DNA of 64,000 bases from Agromyces terreus. GTDB lineage: Bacteria; Actinomycetota; Actinomycetes; Actinomycetales; Microbacteriaceae. Below, piece by piece: positions 1-8,895 of the stretch (positions are counted from its first letter, which is position 1; the number at the start of each line of letters is the position of its first letter). The stretch lies in the NCBI RefSeq assembly GCF_009749465.1, contig NZ_WBIS01000002.1, positions 186,001 to 250,000 of the forward strand, written 5' to 3'. Below the pieces are notes generated by a model. It was not told the origin of the DNA. It made no database searches and was given only the letters and a program-made list of their open reading frames with translations. The position numbers and the translations under genes are program-made.

Positions 1-739
<739 letters not shown>

Positions 740-767
740 TGGCCGTCGCTCGGTGCAGAATCAGCAG

Positions 768-1484
768 ATGACCGACACGTCCAGCGGCGAGCACGCCGAC
801 CCGAGCGCCGCGCGCGGCACCGACCTCGACGCCGAGGAGCGCGCCGCGCAGAGCGCCGAGCAGAGCGCCGAACGCCGCGAGGTGATCAAGAAGCGCGTGG
901 TCGACGCGGTCGCCGTGTTCCTCCTCTCCACGGTCGCCGTGCTCACGGCGTGGTGCGGGTTCCAGTCCTCGAAGTGGGGCGGCGAGATGTCGATCGCCTT
1001 CAGCCAGGCGTCGAGCGCGCGCGTGCAGGCGACGAACTTCGCCAGCGAGGCGCGCGACGCCCGGGGCAGCGACCAGTCGATCTGGGTGCAGTGGGTGCTC
1101 GCCACCGCGCAGAGCGACGCGGAGCTCGCGTCGTACATCGAGGAGCGCTTCTCGCCCGAGTTCCGCGTGGCCTTCGACGAGTGGGACGCCGGCGGCCGCG
1201 AGGCGCAGGGCCCGTTCGTGCTCGAGTCCTACGTGCCGCCCGGCACCGAGGAGGCGGCCGACTACAACGCCCGCGCCGACGCGAAGTTCCAGGCCGCGCT
1301 CGACAACAACCAGCGCGGCGACAACTACTCGATCCTGACGGTGCTCTTCGCCCTCGTGCTCTTCCTCACCGCGATGTCGCAGCGCGAGCTGCAGCCGTGG
1401 GTCGTGCGCACCCTGCTCGGGCTCGCGATCGTCGCCACCGTCGCCGGCCTCGTCATCCTCCTGACCTACCCCGTCAGGCTCTGA
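768..1484 (+). CDS. Conserved membrane protein of unknown function
   Basis: A protein of 238 residues with a charged, Glu/Ala-rich cytoplasmic N-terminus, one membrane segment near residues 45-65 (ending CGFQSSKW), a long extracytoplasmic or soluble middle section rich in Gln, Ser and acidic residues, and two C-terminal membrane segments separated by a short QRELQPW loop. The layout resembles DUF4337-type proteins but I cannot assign a family securely. The ATG at 768 was chosen because it opens the natural MTDTSS terminus; an upstream in-frame ATG at 705 would overlap the deacetylase stop. The alpha/beta hydrolase follows after four bases, so the two are probably co-transcribed. Confidence 0.75.
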   Translation: MTDTSSGEHADPSAARGTDLDAEERAAQSAEQSAERREVIKKRVVDAVAVFLLSTVAVLTAWCGFQSSKWGGEMSIAFSQASSARVQATNFASEARDARGSDQSIWVQWVLATAQSDAELASYIEERFSPEFRVAFDEWDAGGREAQGPFVLESYVPPGTEEAADYNARADAKFQAALDNNQRGDNYSILTVLFALVLFLTAMSQRELQPWVVRTLLGLAIVATVAGLVILLTYPVRL

Positions 1485-1488
1485 TCGC

Positions 1489-2412
1489 GTGCCCCGTTTC
1501 ACGGCCTCCGACGGCACGCGCCTGCACTACGTCGAGTCCGGCGACGCCGGGGCGCGACCGATCGTGCTCATCGCCGGGTTCAAGGCGTCGGCGTCGAGCT
1601 GGCGCTACCAGGTCAAGCCCCTCACCCGGGCCGGGTACCGCGTCATCGCGTTCGACCGCCGCGGACACGGCGCCTCCGAGGTGGGGCCCGACGCGGCCTC
1701 GAGCGCCACGATGGACCGGCACGGCGCCGACATCGGCGACCTCGTCGCGCACCTCGGGCTGCGCGACGCCACGCTCGTCGGCCAGTCGATGGGCGGCAAC
1801 GCGATCTGGGCCCACCTCAGCGCGGATGCCGCGAGCACCGCGGGTCGCGGCGGGGCGGGCGGGTCGGGCGAGTCGCAGGGCTCGCAGGGTTCGCAGGCGG
1901 CGGCCGCGGCGACCGCGTCCGCCGGGAGGGCCGGCGTCCGAGACATCCGCGACGTCGTCATCGTCGACCAGACGCCGAAGATGCTGAACACCGACGACTG
2001 GGCCTTCGGCTTCTACGACTACGACGCGTCGAACGCGGACACCATGTTCGCGACCGGCATCCCCGACCCCGGGCGGTTCCCGGCGAAGTCGAAGGGTCTC
2101 GTGCGCATCGCCCGCGTGCTGACGGCCATGGACCTGCCGAAGGGCGGCAGGCCGAGCTTCACCGCGGCCGAGCTCGCCCTCCTGAACGACCACGCGAAAC
2201 GCGATTGGCGTCCCGCGATCGCCGCCGCCGACATCCCGACGTTCTTCATCGCCGGCGCCGAGAGCGAGTTCTGGCCCTCGGCCCACGCTGCGGCATCCGC
2301 GGCCCTGAACCCGCTCGCGAGCTCGACGGTCATCGAACGCGACGGCCACGCGACGAACATCGAGCAGCCCGCGCGGTTCAACGAGGAGCTGCTGGCGTTC
2401 CTCGCACGCTGA
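1489..2412 (+). CDS. Alpha/beta hydrolase
   Basis: Serine hydrolase of the alpha/beta fold, 307 residues. The nucleophile elbow GQSMGG puts the catalytic Ser at residue 100, the oxyanion region is IAGFKAS near residue 28, and the C-terminal DGHATN supplies the catalytic His. The GTG start lies four bases after the stop of the membrane protein, indicating translational coupling. Residues about 118-150 are a low-complexity insert of Gly, Ser, Gln and Ala (SQGSQGSQ) where the lid begins. This looks like expansion of a GC-rich repeat rather than conserved lid structure. The substrate is unknown; an esterase or peroxidase-like role is typical of the family. Confidence 0.85.
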   Translation: MPRFTASDGTRLHYVESGDAGARPIVLIAGFKASASSWRYQVKPLTRAGYRVIAFDRRGHGASEVGPDAASSATMDRHGADIGDLVAHLGLRDATLVGQSMGGNAIWAHLSADAASTAGRGGAGGSGESQGSQGSQAAAAATASAGRAGVRDIRDVVIVDQTPKMLNTDDWAFGFYDYDASNADTMFATGIPDPGRFPAKSKGLVRIARVLTAMDLPKGGRPSFTAAELALLNDHAKRDWRPAIAAADIPTFFIAGAESEFWPSAHAAASAALNPLASSTVIERDGHATNIEQPARFNEELLAFLAR

Positions 2413-2434
2413 CCGCGAACCGATGCGCCGGGAC

Positions 2435-3856
2435 TCAGCCCGGGAACGCCTTGCCGGGATTCAGGGTGCCGTGCGGGTCCAGCGCCTGCTTGACGGCGGC
2501 GTGCATCGCGATGACACGGGGTCCGAGCTCGAGCTCGGCGCCGGGTATCTTCAGCAGTCCGACGCCGTGCTCGCCGGTGACCGTGCCGCCGAGTTCCCGG
2601 CACTCGTCGACGATGCGGTCGAATGCGAGCTTCGCCCTGCCCTTCGCGGCCTCGTCGCCCTCGGGCGCGATGATCAGCGGGTGCAGATTGCCGTCGCCGG
2701 CGTGCGCGATGTTCGCGATCACGACGTCGTGCTCGGCGGCCGCCGCCTGGATGCGCGTGAGCATCTCGGGCACCGCACCGCGCGGCACGCAGATGTCCTC
2801 GGTCAGCACCGGTCCGAGCCGCTCGAGCGCGGGGTAGGCGAGACGGCGCGCGAGGAACAGTCGATCGACCTCGTCGGCCTCGAAGGCCTGCTCGACGCCG
2901 AGCGCACCGGCCGCCGACATGAGGGATGCGACGGATGCCGCGTGCCGCTCGCCGAGCGCACCGACCTCGTCGACCTTGGCGAGCAGCAACGTGTCGACCC
3001 CGTGCGGGAGGCCGAGCGCCTGCCAGGCGTCGACGGCCTCGATGCAGGTGCGGTCGAGGATCTCGAGCGCGGCCGGCACGATGCCCGACGCGCCGATCGC
3101 CGCGACGGCGTCGCCGGCCGCGCGCAGCGAACCGAAGGCGCCCACGATCGCCCGCTCCTCGCGTCCGGCGAGCGGCAGCAGCTTGACGGTGACCCGTGTG
3201 ATGACGCCCAGCGTGCCCTCGGAGCCGACCATCAGGCCCGTGAGGTCGTACCCGGTGACGCCCTTGGCGGTGCGGCGCCCGAGATCGACGATCTCGCCGT
3301 CGGCGAGCACGACGCGCAGGCCGAGCACGTAGTCACGGGTCACCCCGTACTTCACGCAGCAGATGCCGCCGGCGTTCGTGGCCGCGTTGCCGCCGATCGT
3401 CGAGATGCGATAGCTCGCCGGGTCGGGCGGATACCAGAGCCCGTGCTCGGCGACCGCCGCGCGCAGGGTGTCGTTGATGACGCCCGCCTCGGCCACCGCG
3501 TACCGCTCCGCCGCGTCGATCTCGACGATGCGCGTCATGCGCTCGAGGGAGAGCACGATGCTGTTCGCGACGGCGTTCGCGCCGCCCGAGAGGCCCGTGC
3601 CGGCGCCGCGCGGGACGACGTGCACTCCGGATGCCGCGGCGAGCCGCACCACGGCGACCACGTCGCGCTCGTGTTCGGCGAGCACCACGGCGATGGGGGT
3701 CTCGAACGGCGCCCACTCCGCGTCGTCGTGGGCGTACTCGGCGAGCGTCGGGGCATCCGTGAGCACCTGGTCGGGAGGCAGCAGCGCCCGGAGACGGGCG
3801 ACCACCTCCGCGCGGTGCGCGAAGGCGCCCTCGGTCTCGGCTGGTTCTGCGCTCAC
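2435..3856 (-). CDS. FAD-binding oxidoreductase (GlcD/D-lactate dehydrogenase type)
   Basis: FAD-dependent 2-hydroxyacid oxidase/dehydrogenase of the glycolate oxidase GlcD or D-2-hydroxyglutarate dehydrogenase group. The N-terminal PCMH-type FAD domain carries PRGAGTGLSGG, and the C-terminal FAD-oxidase domain carries HAGDGNLHP and GEHGVG, the usual metal and substrate-binding signatures. Length (about 473-481 residues) is full for the family. Two GTG starts are possible: 3856 has a good Shine-Dalgarno (GAGGAG, 7 bases away), while 3880 has a CAGAAT hexamer five bases upstream that suits a leaderless start. It is divergent from the ArsR gene and convergent with the hydrolase. D-lactate, glycolate and D-2-hydroxyglutarate are all plausible substrates. 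Confidence 0.88.
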   Translation of the reverse strand: MSAEPAETEGAFAHRAEVVARLRALLPPDQVLTDAPTLAEYAHDDAEWAPFETPIAVVLAEHERDVVAVVRLAAASGVHVVPRGAGTGLSGGANAVANSIVLSLERMTRIVEIDAAERYAVAEAGVINDTLRAAVAEHGLWYPPDPASYRISTIGGNAATNAGGICCVKYGVTRDYVLGLRVVLADGEIVDLGRRTAKGVTGYDLTGLMVGSEGTLGVITRVTVKLLPLAGREERAIVGAFGSLRAAGDAVAAIGASGIVPAALEILDRTCIEAVDAWQALGLPHGVDTLLLAKVDEVGALGERHAASVASLMSAAGALGVEQAFEADEVDRLFLARRLAYPALERLGPVLTEDICVPRGAVPEMLTRIQAAAAEHDVVIANIAHAGDGNLHPLIIAPEGDEAAKGRAKLAFDRIVDECRELGGTVTGEHGVGLLKIPGAELELGPRVIAMHAAVKQALDPHGTLNPGKAFPG

Positions 3857-3928
3857 GGCGTGCTCCTCGTTCGACGGCACCGTCCATTCTGCGCCCGCCG
3901 CGACATCCGACGGGAATCGGGTGAGCCC

Positions 3929-3957
3929 TTGACGCTGTCGAGCGATCGACGTAAGGT
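3929..3957 (+). promoter_or_regulatory. Promoter of the ArsR/SRPBCC operon
   Basis: TTGACG at 3929-3934, a 17-base spacer and TAAGGT at 3952-3957 give a near-consensus housekeeping promoter, unusually clear for this GC-rich sequence. It fires toward the ArsR-type gene starting at 3991. Confidence 0.75.
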
Positions 3958-3986
3958 AAGCAAATCATTAATTAAGGAGTTGCTAA
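3957..3986 (+). promoter_or_regulatory. Probable ArsR autoregulatory operator (30 bp palindrome)
   Basis: The core TTAATTAA (3968-3975) is flanked by the arms TAAGCAAATC (3957-3966) and GAGTTGCTAA (3977-3986), which match as an inverted repeat at 8 of 10 positions about the same centre (3971.5). It starts at the last base of the -10 box and covers the Shine-Dalgarno AGGAG, so a bound repressor would block both transcription and translation of the ArsR gene. It is a strikingly AT-rich island. Confidence 0.75.
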
Positions 3987-3990
3987 CATA

Positions 3991-4329
3991 GTGGATGCGA
4001 GGGACGAGCTCAGCCTCGTGTTCCAGGCCCTCGCCGACCCCACGCGGCGTGCGATGCTCTCGCACCTGCGCGACGGCGCGGCGACGGTCGGAGAACTGGC
4101 CGAGCCGTTCGAGATCAGCCGACCCGCGATCTCGCAGCACCTGAAGGTGCTCGAGCGGGCGGGCCTCATCGAACGCACCGCCACCGCGCAATGGCGCACC
4201 TGCACCCTGCGCACCGAACCGCTCGACGCGGCATCCGACTGGGTCGAACGCCACCGCGACGAGTGGAACGAGCGATTCGACCTGCTCGACCGACGACTCC
4301 GCGACCTGAAGGGAACGACCGATGCCTGA
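3991..4329 (+). CDS. ArsR-family transcriptional regulator
   Basis: Winged-helix repressor of 112 residues. ALADPTRRAMLSHL opens the fold and EISRPAISQHLKVLERAGL is the recognition helix region. No Cys or His metal-site motif of classical ArsR/SmtB sensors is present, so it belongs with the SdpR-like group usually paired with AHSA1/SRPBCC proteins. The start is GTG at 3991, with AGGAG eleven bases upstream. Its stop overlaps the next gene by eight bases. It probably represses its own operon through the palindrome at 3957-3986. The inducing signal is unknown. Confidence 0.9.
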   Translation: MDARDELSLVFQALADPTRRAMLSHLRDGAATVGELAEPFEISRPAISQHLKVLERAGLIERTATAQWRTCTLRTEPLDAASDWVERHRDEWNERFDLLDRRLRDLKGTTDA

Positions 4330-4786
4330 GCGCACCGCGACCGAAACGAAGCAGTTCACGATCACCCGCGTCCTCGACGCGCCGCGCGAGACCGTCTGGC
4401 GCGCGTGGACCGACCCCGACGAGGCCCCGCACTGGCTGCACCCGCACCGGGTCTCGACCCCGCGCGAGCACGTCGACTACGACGTGCGACCCGGGGGCGC
4501 CTACCGCTACACGATGATCTCGTCCGACGGCACCGAGTACCCGACGGTCGGCGTCTACCGCGAGGTCGTCCCGCCGTCGCGACTCGTGATGACCTGGGGC
4601 AAACCCGGCGACGCCGAAGGCGACGTGCCCGTGCTCACCATCGATCTCGACGAGCACGGCGAGGCGGGCGAGCAGACGCTCATGACGTTCCACCTCGCCG
4701 GCATCGCCGGGCAGCCCGGCGATGCCGGCGTCTACGACGGCTGGTCGGAAGCGTTCGAGGAGCTCGAGGCGCGCCTCGGCGGGTGA
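4322..4786 (+). CDS. SRPBCC (AHSA1-type) domain protein
   Basis: A 154-residue START/Bet v1-like ligand-binding domain. The N-terminus TITRVLDAPRETVWRAWTDP and the central VGVYREVVPPSRLVMTW are hallmark AHSA1/polyketide-cyclase-like strands, and the C-terminal helix ends GWSEAFEELEARL. It overlaps the ArsR gene by eight bases, the standard ArsR-SRPBCC operon. Members of this pairing bind small hydrophobic ligands; none is identifiable here. Function beyond ligand binding is inference. Confidence 0.88.
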   Translation: MPERTATETKQFTITRVLDAPRETVWRAWTDPDEAPHWLHPHRVSTPREHVDYDVRPGGAYRYTMISSDGTEYPTVGVYREVVPPSRLVMTWGKPGDAEGDVPVLTIDLDEHGEAGEQTLMTFHLAGIAGQPGDAGVYDGWSEAFEELEARLGG

Positions 4787-4807
4787 GCGCCCCGACGCCC
4801 CGCGATC

Positions 4808-4840
4808 TCCGCCGTACGGCGAACTCCGTCGCACGGCGGA
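4808..4840 (+). promoter_or_regulatory. Nested palindromes upstream of the two-component operon
   Basis: CGCCGTACGGCG (4810-4821) is a perfect 12 bp palindrome. It is followed by CCGT-CGC-ACGG (4826-4836), and the whole block is bracketed by perfect 8-base arms TCCGCCGT (4808-4815) and ACGGCGGA (4833-4840). The block lies 23-55 bases before the leaderless -10 TAGCGT (4863-4868) of the kinase gene, the position expected for a NarL-type regulator autoregulating its operon. Confidence 0.6.
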
Positions 4841-4874
4841 TCCGCGCGAGGCATCCGCTCGCTAGCGTGGAGGG

Positions 4875-6386
4875 ATGACCAGCGTCGCGCCACCCGTCAT
4901 CGACGGCGTCGAGTGGGTCCGGCCGCGGCCCGGCCCCCGGGCGCTGCGCCGCGACGCCGTGCTCGCCGTCGTGCTCGCGGCGGCGACCTCGGCGAGCATC
5001 GTCCTGTACCGGGTCACCGGGCTCGGCGAGGACACCCCGTGGTGGGCCTCGGCGCTCTGGGCGCTCGCCATGACCCTGCCGCTCGCCGCCCGACGCCGGT
5101 GGCCCGAGATCGTCGCCGTCGTGGCATCCGCCGCCTTCGTGGTCGGCTCGCTGACCGAGACCATCGAGCTGCTCTTCTCGAACATCGCGCTGTTCATCGC
5201 GATCTACACGGTCGGCGCGTGGGGCCGCAGCCGTCGACGCGCGAACCTCGTGCGCGGCGCCATCGTCATCGGCATGTTCGGTTGGCTGTTCTGGGGCCTC
5301 GTGACCTCCTCGGCGATGCAGGACTACCTGCCCGAACTCGACCGCGAGGGCCTGCTCTCGCCCTACGTGGCCTTCGGCCTCATCAACGTGCTGACGAACC
5401 TGCTCTACTTCGGCGGCGCCTGGTACTTCGGCGACGCCGCCTACCGATCGGCGCGGGCCAAGGCCGAGCTCGAGCAGCGCACGGCCGAACTCGCGGCCGA
5501 GCGGGAGCGCACCCGCGTGCAGGCGGTCGCCCTCGAGCGGCTGCGCATCGCGCGCGAACTGCACGACGTCGTCGCCCACCACGTCTCGGTCATCGGCGTC
5601 CAGGCCGGAGCCGCGCGGCGCGTGCTCGCGAAGGATCCGGATGCCGCGGCATCCGCCCTCTCGTCGATCGAAGCGAGCGCGCGCGACGCCGTCGACGAAC
5701 TCCACGGGCTGCTCGGCACGCTGCGCGGCGACGCCGACACGGGCTCCATCGACCTCTCGCCCGCGCTCGGAGGCAGCGGTGCGGCCACCAGCACGTCGAC
5801 GTGCACCATCGCCAGGATCGAAGACCTCGTCGCCGAGAGCGCGTCGACCGGGCTGCCCGTGTCCCTCGCGGTCATCGGCGAGCCGCGGACCGTCTCCTCG
5901 GTCGTCGACCTCAGCGCCTACCGCATCGTGCAGGAGGCCCTCACGAACGTGCGCAAGCACGCCGGGTCGTCGGCGACCGCCGAGGTGCGCGTGCGGTGGG
6001 ACGAGGACGCCGTCGAGGTCGAGGTCACGAACACGGGCACCGCGACGAGGTCGGCGGCGGGGCGCGGGGGCGTCGGCGGGGGTTCGGGCGTCGGGGGTGC
6101 CGGGGATGTCGGAGGTGTGGGCGCTGGCGGCGGTGTCGGCGGGGTGGGCGCTGGCGGCGGTGTCGGCGGTGTCGGCGGTGTCGGCGCCGGCGGAGGTGTT
6201 GGCGGCGGTGTGCGCGCCGGCGGCCGCGGCAGCGGGGGCGAGCGGGCGGGCGACGGCCTCGGGCTGCGCGGCATGCGCGAGCGCGTCGCGGCCGCTGGGG
6301 GCACGCTCGAGACCGGACCCCGCGCACGGGGCGGATACCTCGTGCGCGCCCGGTTCCCGCTGCGCCGCGAGGCGGTGCGCCCGTGA
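4875..6386 (+). CDS. NarL-system sensor histidine kinase
   Basis: Membrane histidine kinase of 503 residues. Four to five N-terminal membrane segments (about residues 20-165) are followed by a short coiled coil and a HisKA_3 dimerisation domain with RELHDVVAHHVSV, whose His near residue 230 is the phosphoacceptor. The HATPase domain shows IVQEALTNVRKHA (N box) and DGLGLRGMRERV (G box). Between them lies a 60-residue Gly/Val/Ala tandem repeat (bases about 6055-6240) in the ATP-lid region, which is abnormal for the family. The start is leaderless: TAGCGT ends six bases before the ATG. The stop overlaps the regulator by four bases (GTGA). The signal is unknown. Confidence 0.9.
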   Translation: MTSVAPPVIDGVEWVRPRPGPRALRRDAVLAVVLAAATSASIVLYRVTGLGEDTPWWASALWALAMTLPLAARRRWPEIVAVVASAAFVVGSLTETIELLFSNIALFIAIYTVGAWGRSRRRANLVRGAIVIGMFGWLFWGLVTSSAMQDYLPELDREGLLSPYVAFGLINVLTNLLYFGGAWYFGDAAYRSARAKAELEQRTAELAAERERTRVQAVALERLRIARELHDVVAHHVSVIGVQAGAARRVLAKDPDAAASALSSIEASARDAVDELHGLLGTLRGDADTGSIDLSPALGGSGAATSTSTCTIARIEDLVAESASTGLPVSLAVIGEPRTVSSVVDLSAYRIVQEALTNVRKHAGSSATAEVRVRWDEDAVEVEVTNTGTATRSAAGRGGVGGGSGVGGAGDVGGVGAGGGVGGVGAGGGVGGVGGVGAGGGVGGGVRAGGRGSGGERAGDGLGLRGMRERVAAAGGTLETGPRARGGYLVRARFPLRREAVRP

Positions 6387-7261
6387 GCATCCGGGTGCTC
6401 GTCGTCGACGACCAGGGACTCGTGCGGGCCGGATTCCGCACCATCCTCGACTCCGAGGACGGCATCGAGGTGGTCGGCGAGGCCGCCGACGGCGCGGCGG
6501 CCGTCGCGCAGGCGGCGGCGCTCGCACCCGACGTCGTCTGCATGGACGTGCAGATGCCCGGCGTCGACGGACTCGAGGCGACCCGCCGCATCACCGGCGA
6601 CCCGGCATCGACGGCCGCCGTGCTCGTGCTCACGACCTTCAACCGCGAGGACTACCTCTTCGAGGCGCTCGCCGCCGGCGCGAGCGGGTTCCTGCTGAAG
6701 AACTCCAGTCCCGAGCAGTTGATCGAGGCGGTGCAGGTCGTCGCCCGCGGCGATGCGCTGCTCTCGCCCGACGTGACCCGGCGCGTGATCGAGGCTGTGG
6801 CCGGCCGCCACCCGGCGGCACTGAACGCTCCGGCCGCCTCGGCGGCTCCGCACGACCCGAACACCCCGAACGCCCCGAATGCAGGAAGAATCGACGAAAC
6901 GCCGTCCCAGAGCGGCCGACACACCGGCACCGAGCCGATTCTTCCTGCAACCTCCGCGCCCGAGCTCGCCGCACCGGAGCTCGCCAGGCCGGATTCCGCC
7001 GCATCCGGCCTCGCCGCGCCGGATTCCGCCGCACAGGAGCCGGCCGCACCCGAGCTCGCCACCCTCACCGAGCGCGAGCGCGAGGTGCTCGAACTCCTGG
7101 CCGAGGGCATCTCGAACGCCGAGATCGCCCGGCGCATGTGGGTCGGCGAGGCGACCGTGAAGTCGCACGTGTCGAAGGTGCTCATGAAGCTCGGCCTGCG
7201 CGACCGCGTGCACGCCGTGGTCTACGCCTACGAGCACGGGGTGGTGCGCCCCTCGGCGTGA
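6383..7261 (+). CDS. NarL/LuxR-family response regulator with expanded linker
   Basis: Receiver domain (VLVVDDQGLVRAG; phosphoacceptor Asp in CMDVQMPG near residue 54; conserved Lys in GFLLKNSS), then a linker, then a LuxR-type HTH (LTEREREVLELLAEG, GEATVKSHVSKVLMKLGL). At 292 residues it is about 70 longer than usual, all of it in the linker (about residues 145-225), which is Pro/Ala-rich. Part of that linker is encoded by a 70 bp hairpin element (6880-6949) that also occurs outside genes. The GTG start overlaps the kinase stop. It probably regulates its own operon and perhaps the neighbouring transporters. Confidence 0.92.
   Translation: MSIRVLVVDDQGLVRAGFRTILDSEDGIEVVGEAADGAAAVAQAAALAPDVVCMDVQMPGVDGLEATRRITGDPASTAAVLVLTTFNREDYLFEALAAGASGFLLKNSSPEQLIEAVQVVARGDALLSPDVTRRVIEAVAGRHPAALNAPAASAAPHDPNTPNAPNAGRIDETPSQSGRHTGTEPILPATSAPELAAPELARPDSAASGLAAPDSAAQEPAAPELATLTEREREVLELLAEGISNAEIARRMWVGEATVKSHVSKVLMKLGLRDRVHAVVYAYEHGVVRPSA
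6880..6949 (+). repeat. Dispersed hairpin element inside the response-regulator gene
   Basis: Perfect 14-base inverted arms TGCAGGAAGAATCG (6880-6893) and CGATTCTTCCTGCA (6936-6949) around a 42-base GC-rich loop. The right arm shares CCGATTCTTCCTGC exactly with the intergenic element at 25261-25334. The reading frame passes straight through it and it encodes part of the linker. Confidence 0.8.
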
Positions 7262-7277
7262 GCGCCGCCCGCCCCGA

Positions 7278-8762
7278 CTACCGCTCGGGCGGCTCGGGCG
7301 CGGCTGCCCCCGAGGCCGCACCCGCCGCGCCGGCGCCCGCCGCACCGGCATCCGCCGCCGGCACCGAGCCCGCGCCGCCCTCGTACTCGGCCGAGAGCAG
7401 ACGGTACGAGCGGGTCGTGAACGCGAGCAGCGCGAGCACGACCATGGCGAGGCCCGAGACGAGGAACACGAGGGCGATGCCGCGGGCCTCGCCCTCGCCG
7501 AGGAGCCAGCCCCACGTCTGCTGCCCGGCTTCGCCGTTCATGTAGGGGATGATCGCGAATTCGGCGATGGGCGCGATGAGGAACGCCGTGATCGGGGCGG
7601 CGGCCGACTCCACCGCGGCGGCGAATCCGAAGACGCGCCCCTGGCGCCGGAAGGTCACGACCTTCTGGATCACGGTCTGCTCGGCGGCCTCGACCACCGG
7701 GATGAGCGCCATGTACACCCAGATGCCGACGCCGTAGAGCACCCACGACTCGCGAATGGTGAAGAGCGCCCCGAGCACGCCCATGCCCACGACGACGAGC
7801 AGCATCGTGCGGATGGGGTTCCGGCCGAGTCCGAACTTCGCGATCACGAGCCCGCCGATGACGAATCCGGTGGCCGTGACGCCGAGCACGATGCCCCACG
7901 CCTCGACGGGGAACAGGGTGAGGCCGTACGGGTCCATGAGCGCCATGTAGACGCCGCCGATGAGGTTGTTGAACGTCGAGAAGATGATGAGGGCGAACAG
8001 TCCGGGCGCCGAGCGGATGGCGGTGATGCTGCCGCGGATGTCGATCGTCGAGGCCCGCTCGCCCTCGGCGGGCACCGGCCTGGCCTCGGGCACCCGCAGG
8101 AACAGCAGGTGCACGAGCGCCACGAGGGTCATCGCGATCGCGATGACGAGGGTCCATCCCATGCCGAGCAGCCCGATCGAGAGCCCGCTGAACACGCTCG
8201 TGACGATGAAGGCGAGGCCCTGGACCGTGCCGACGAGGCCGTTGGCGTTGGCGTGCCGTTCGACGGGCACGAGCAGGGTGACCGTCGTCGACAGCGCGAT
8301 GTTGCGCATGTGCTCGATGACCGCGCCGAACAGGATGACGCCCGAGAACGCCCAGAACCACGGGCCGCCGAGATCGACGAGCGCGGACTCGGGCTGCAGC
8401 AGGTAGAGCACACCGGCGACGGCGAACGCCCCGAGCGTGACGAGGCTCGAGAAGATCATGACCTGCAGCTTGCGGTGCCGGTCGACGATCGAGCCGAAGA
8501 GCATCGCGAAGAACGCGATGAGCAGCATGTACGCGCCGCCGACGATGCCCGTCGCGAGCACCGACCGCGTCTCGAGGTACACCCAGAACGTGAGGGCGAA
8601 CCAGAGGAAGCTCGTGGTCACGTTCGCGAACGCCGTGTTCACGAGCACCTGCAGGAACGTGCGCATGCCGCCGGGCGGGGGCACGACCTGCGCCTCGCCC
8701 TCCGCCGGCTCGGCCCCCGCCGGCTCGACCTGCGCCGGCTCGACCCGCCCCGCCTCGCTCAC
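7278..8762 (-). CDS. MFS transporter
   Basis: Major facilitator exporter of 494 residues with about 12 membrane segments. The loop GSIVDRHRKLQVM between helices 2 and 3 fits the MFS motif A position, as in DHA3-type (MefA-like) drug exporters. A Pro/Glu/Ala-rich N-terminal tail precedes MRTFLQVLVNTAF, and the C-terminal tail is Ala/Gly-rich. The GTG start has TACCCT six bases upstream, so it is probably leaderless. It converges with the response regulator (16 bases apart). The substrate is unknown; efflux of a macrolide-like or other amphiphilic compound is typical of this subfamily. Confidence 0.85.
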   Translation of the reverse strand: MSEAGRVEPAQVEPAGAEPAEGEAQVVPPPGGMRTFLQVLVNTAFANVTTSFLWFALTFWVYLETRSVLATGIVGGAYMLLIAFFAMLFGSIVDRHRKLQVMIFSSLVTLGAFAVAGVLYLLQPESALVDLGGPWFWAFSGVILFGAVIEHMRNIALSTTVTLLVPVERHANANGLVGTVQGLAFIVTSVFSGLSIGLLGMGWTLVIAIAMTLVALVHLLFLRVPEARPVPAEGERASTIDIRGSITAIRSAPGLFALIIFSTFNNLIGGVYMALMDPYGLTLFPVEAWGIVLGVTATGFVIGGLVIAKFGLGRNPIRTMLLVVVGMGVLGALFTIRESWVLYGVGIWVYMALIPVVEAAEQTVIQKVVTFRRQGRVFGFAAAVESAAAPITAFLIAPIAEFAIIPYMNGEAGQQTWGWLLGEGEARGIALVFLVSGLAMVVLALLAFTTRSYRLLSAEYEGGAGSVPAADAGAAGAGAAGAASGAAAPEPPER

Positions 8763-8895
8763 CCTGCGAGGGTAACCAGAGCCTGCGACATCCGGTAGCC
8801 CTCCCCCTCAGGGCGGAGCGCGGGGCGAGCCCGGAGCCCGTACATCCATCCGCACGGGGGATGCCCCGGCCACGCGGCATCCGTAGCTTGGAGGC

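Noticed and set aside
2423..3991. Long 522-residue open frame antisense to the FAD oxidase
   Set aside because: Composition is that of an antisense shadow, with no recognisable motif, while the opposite strand has clear FAD-oxidase motifs.
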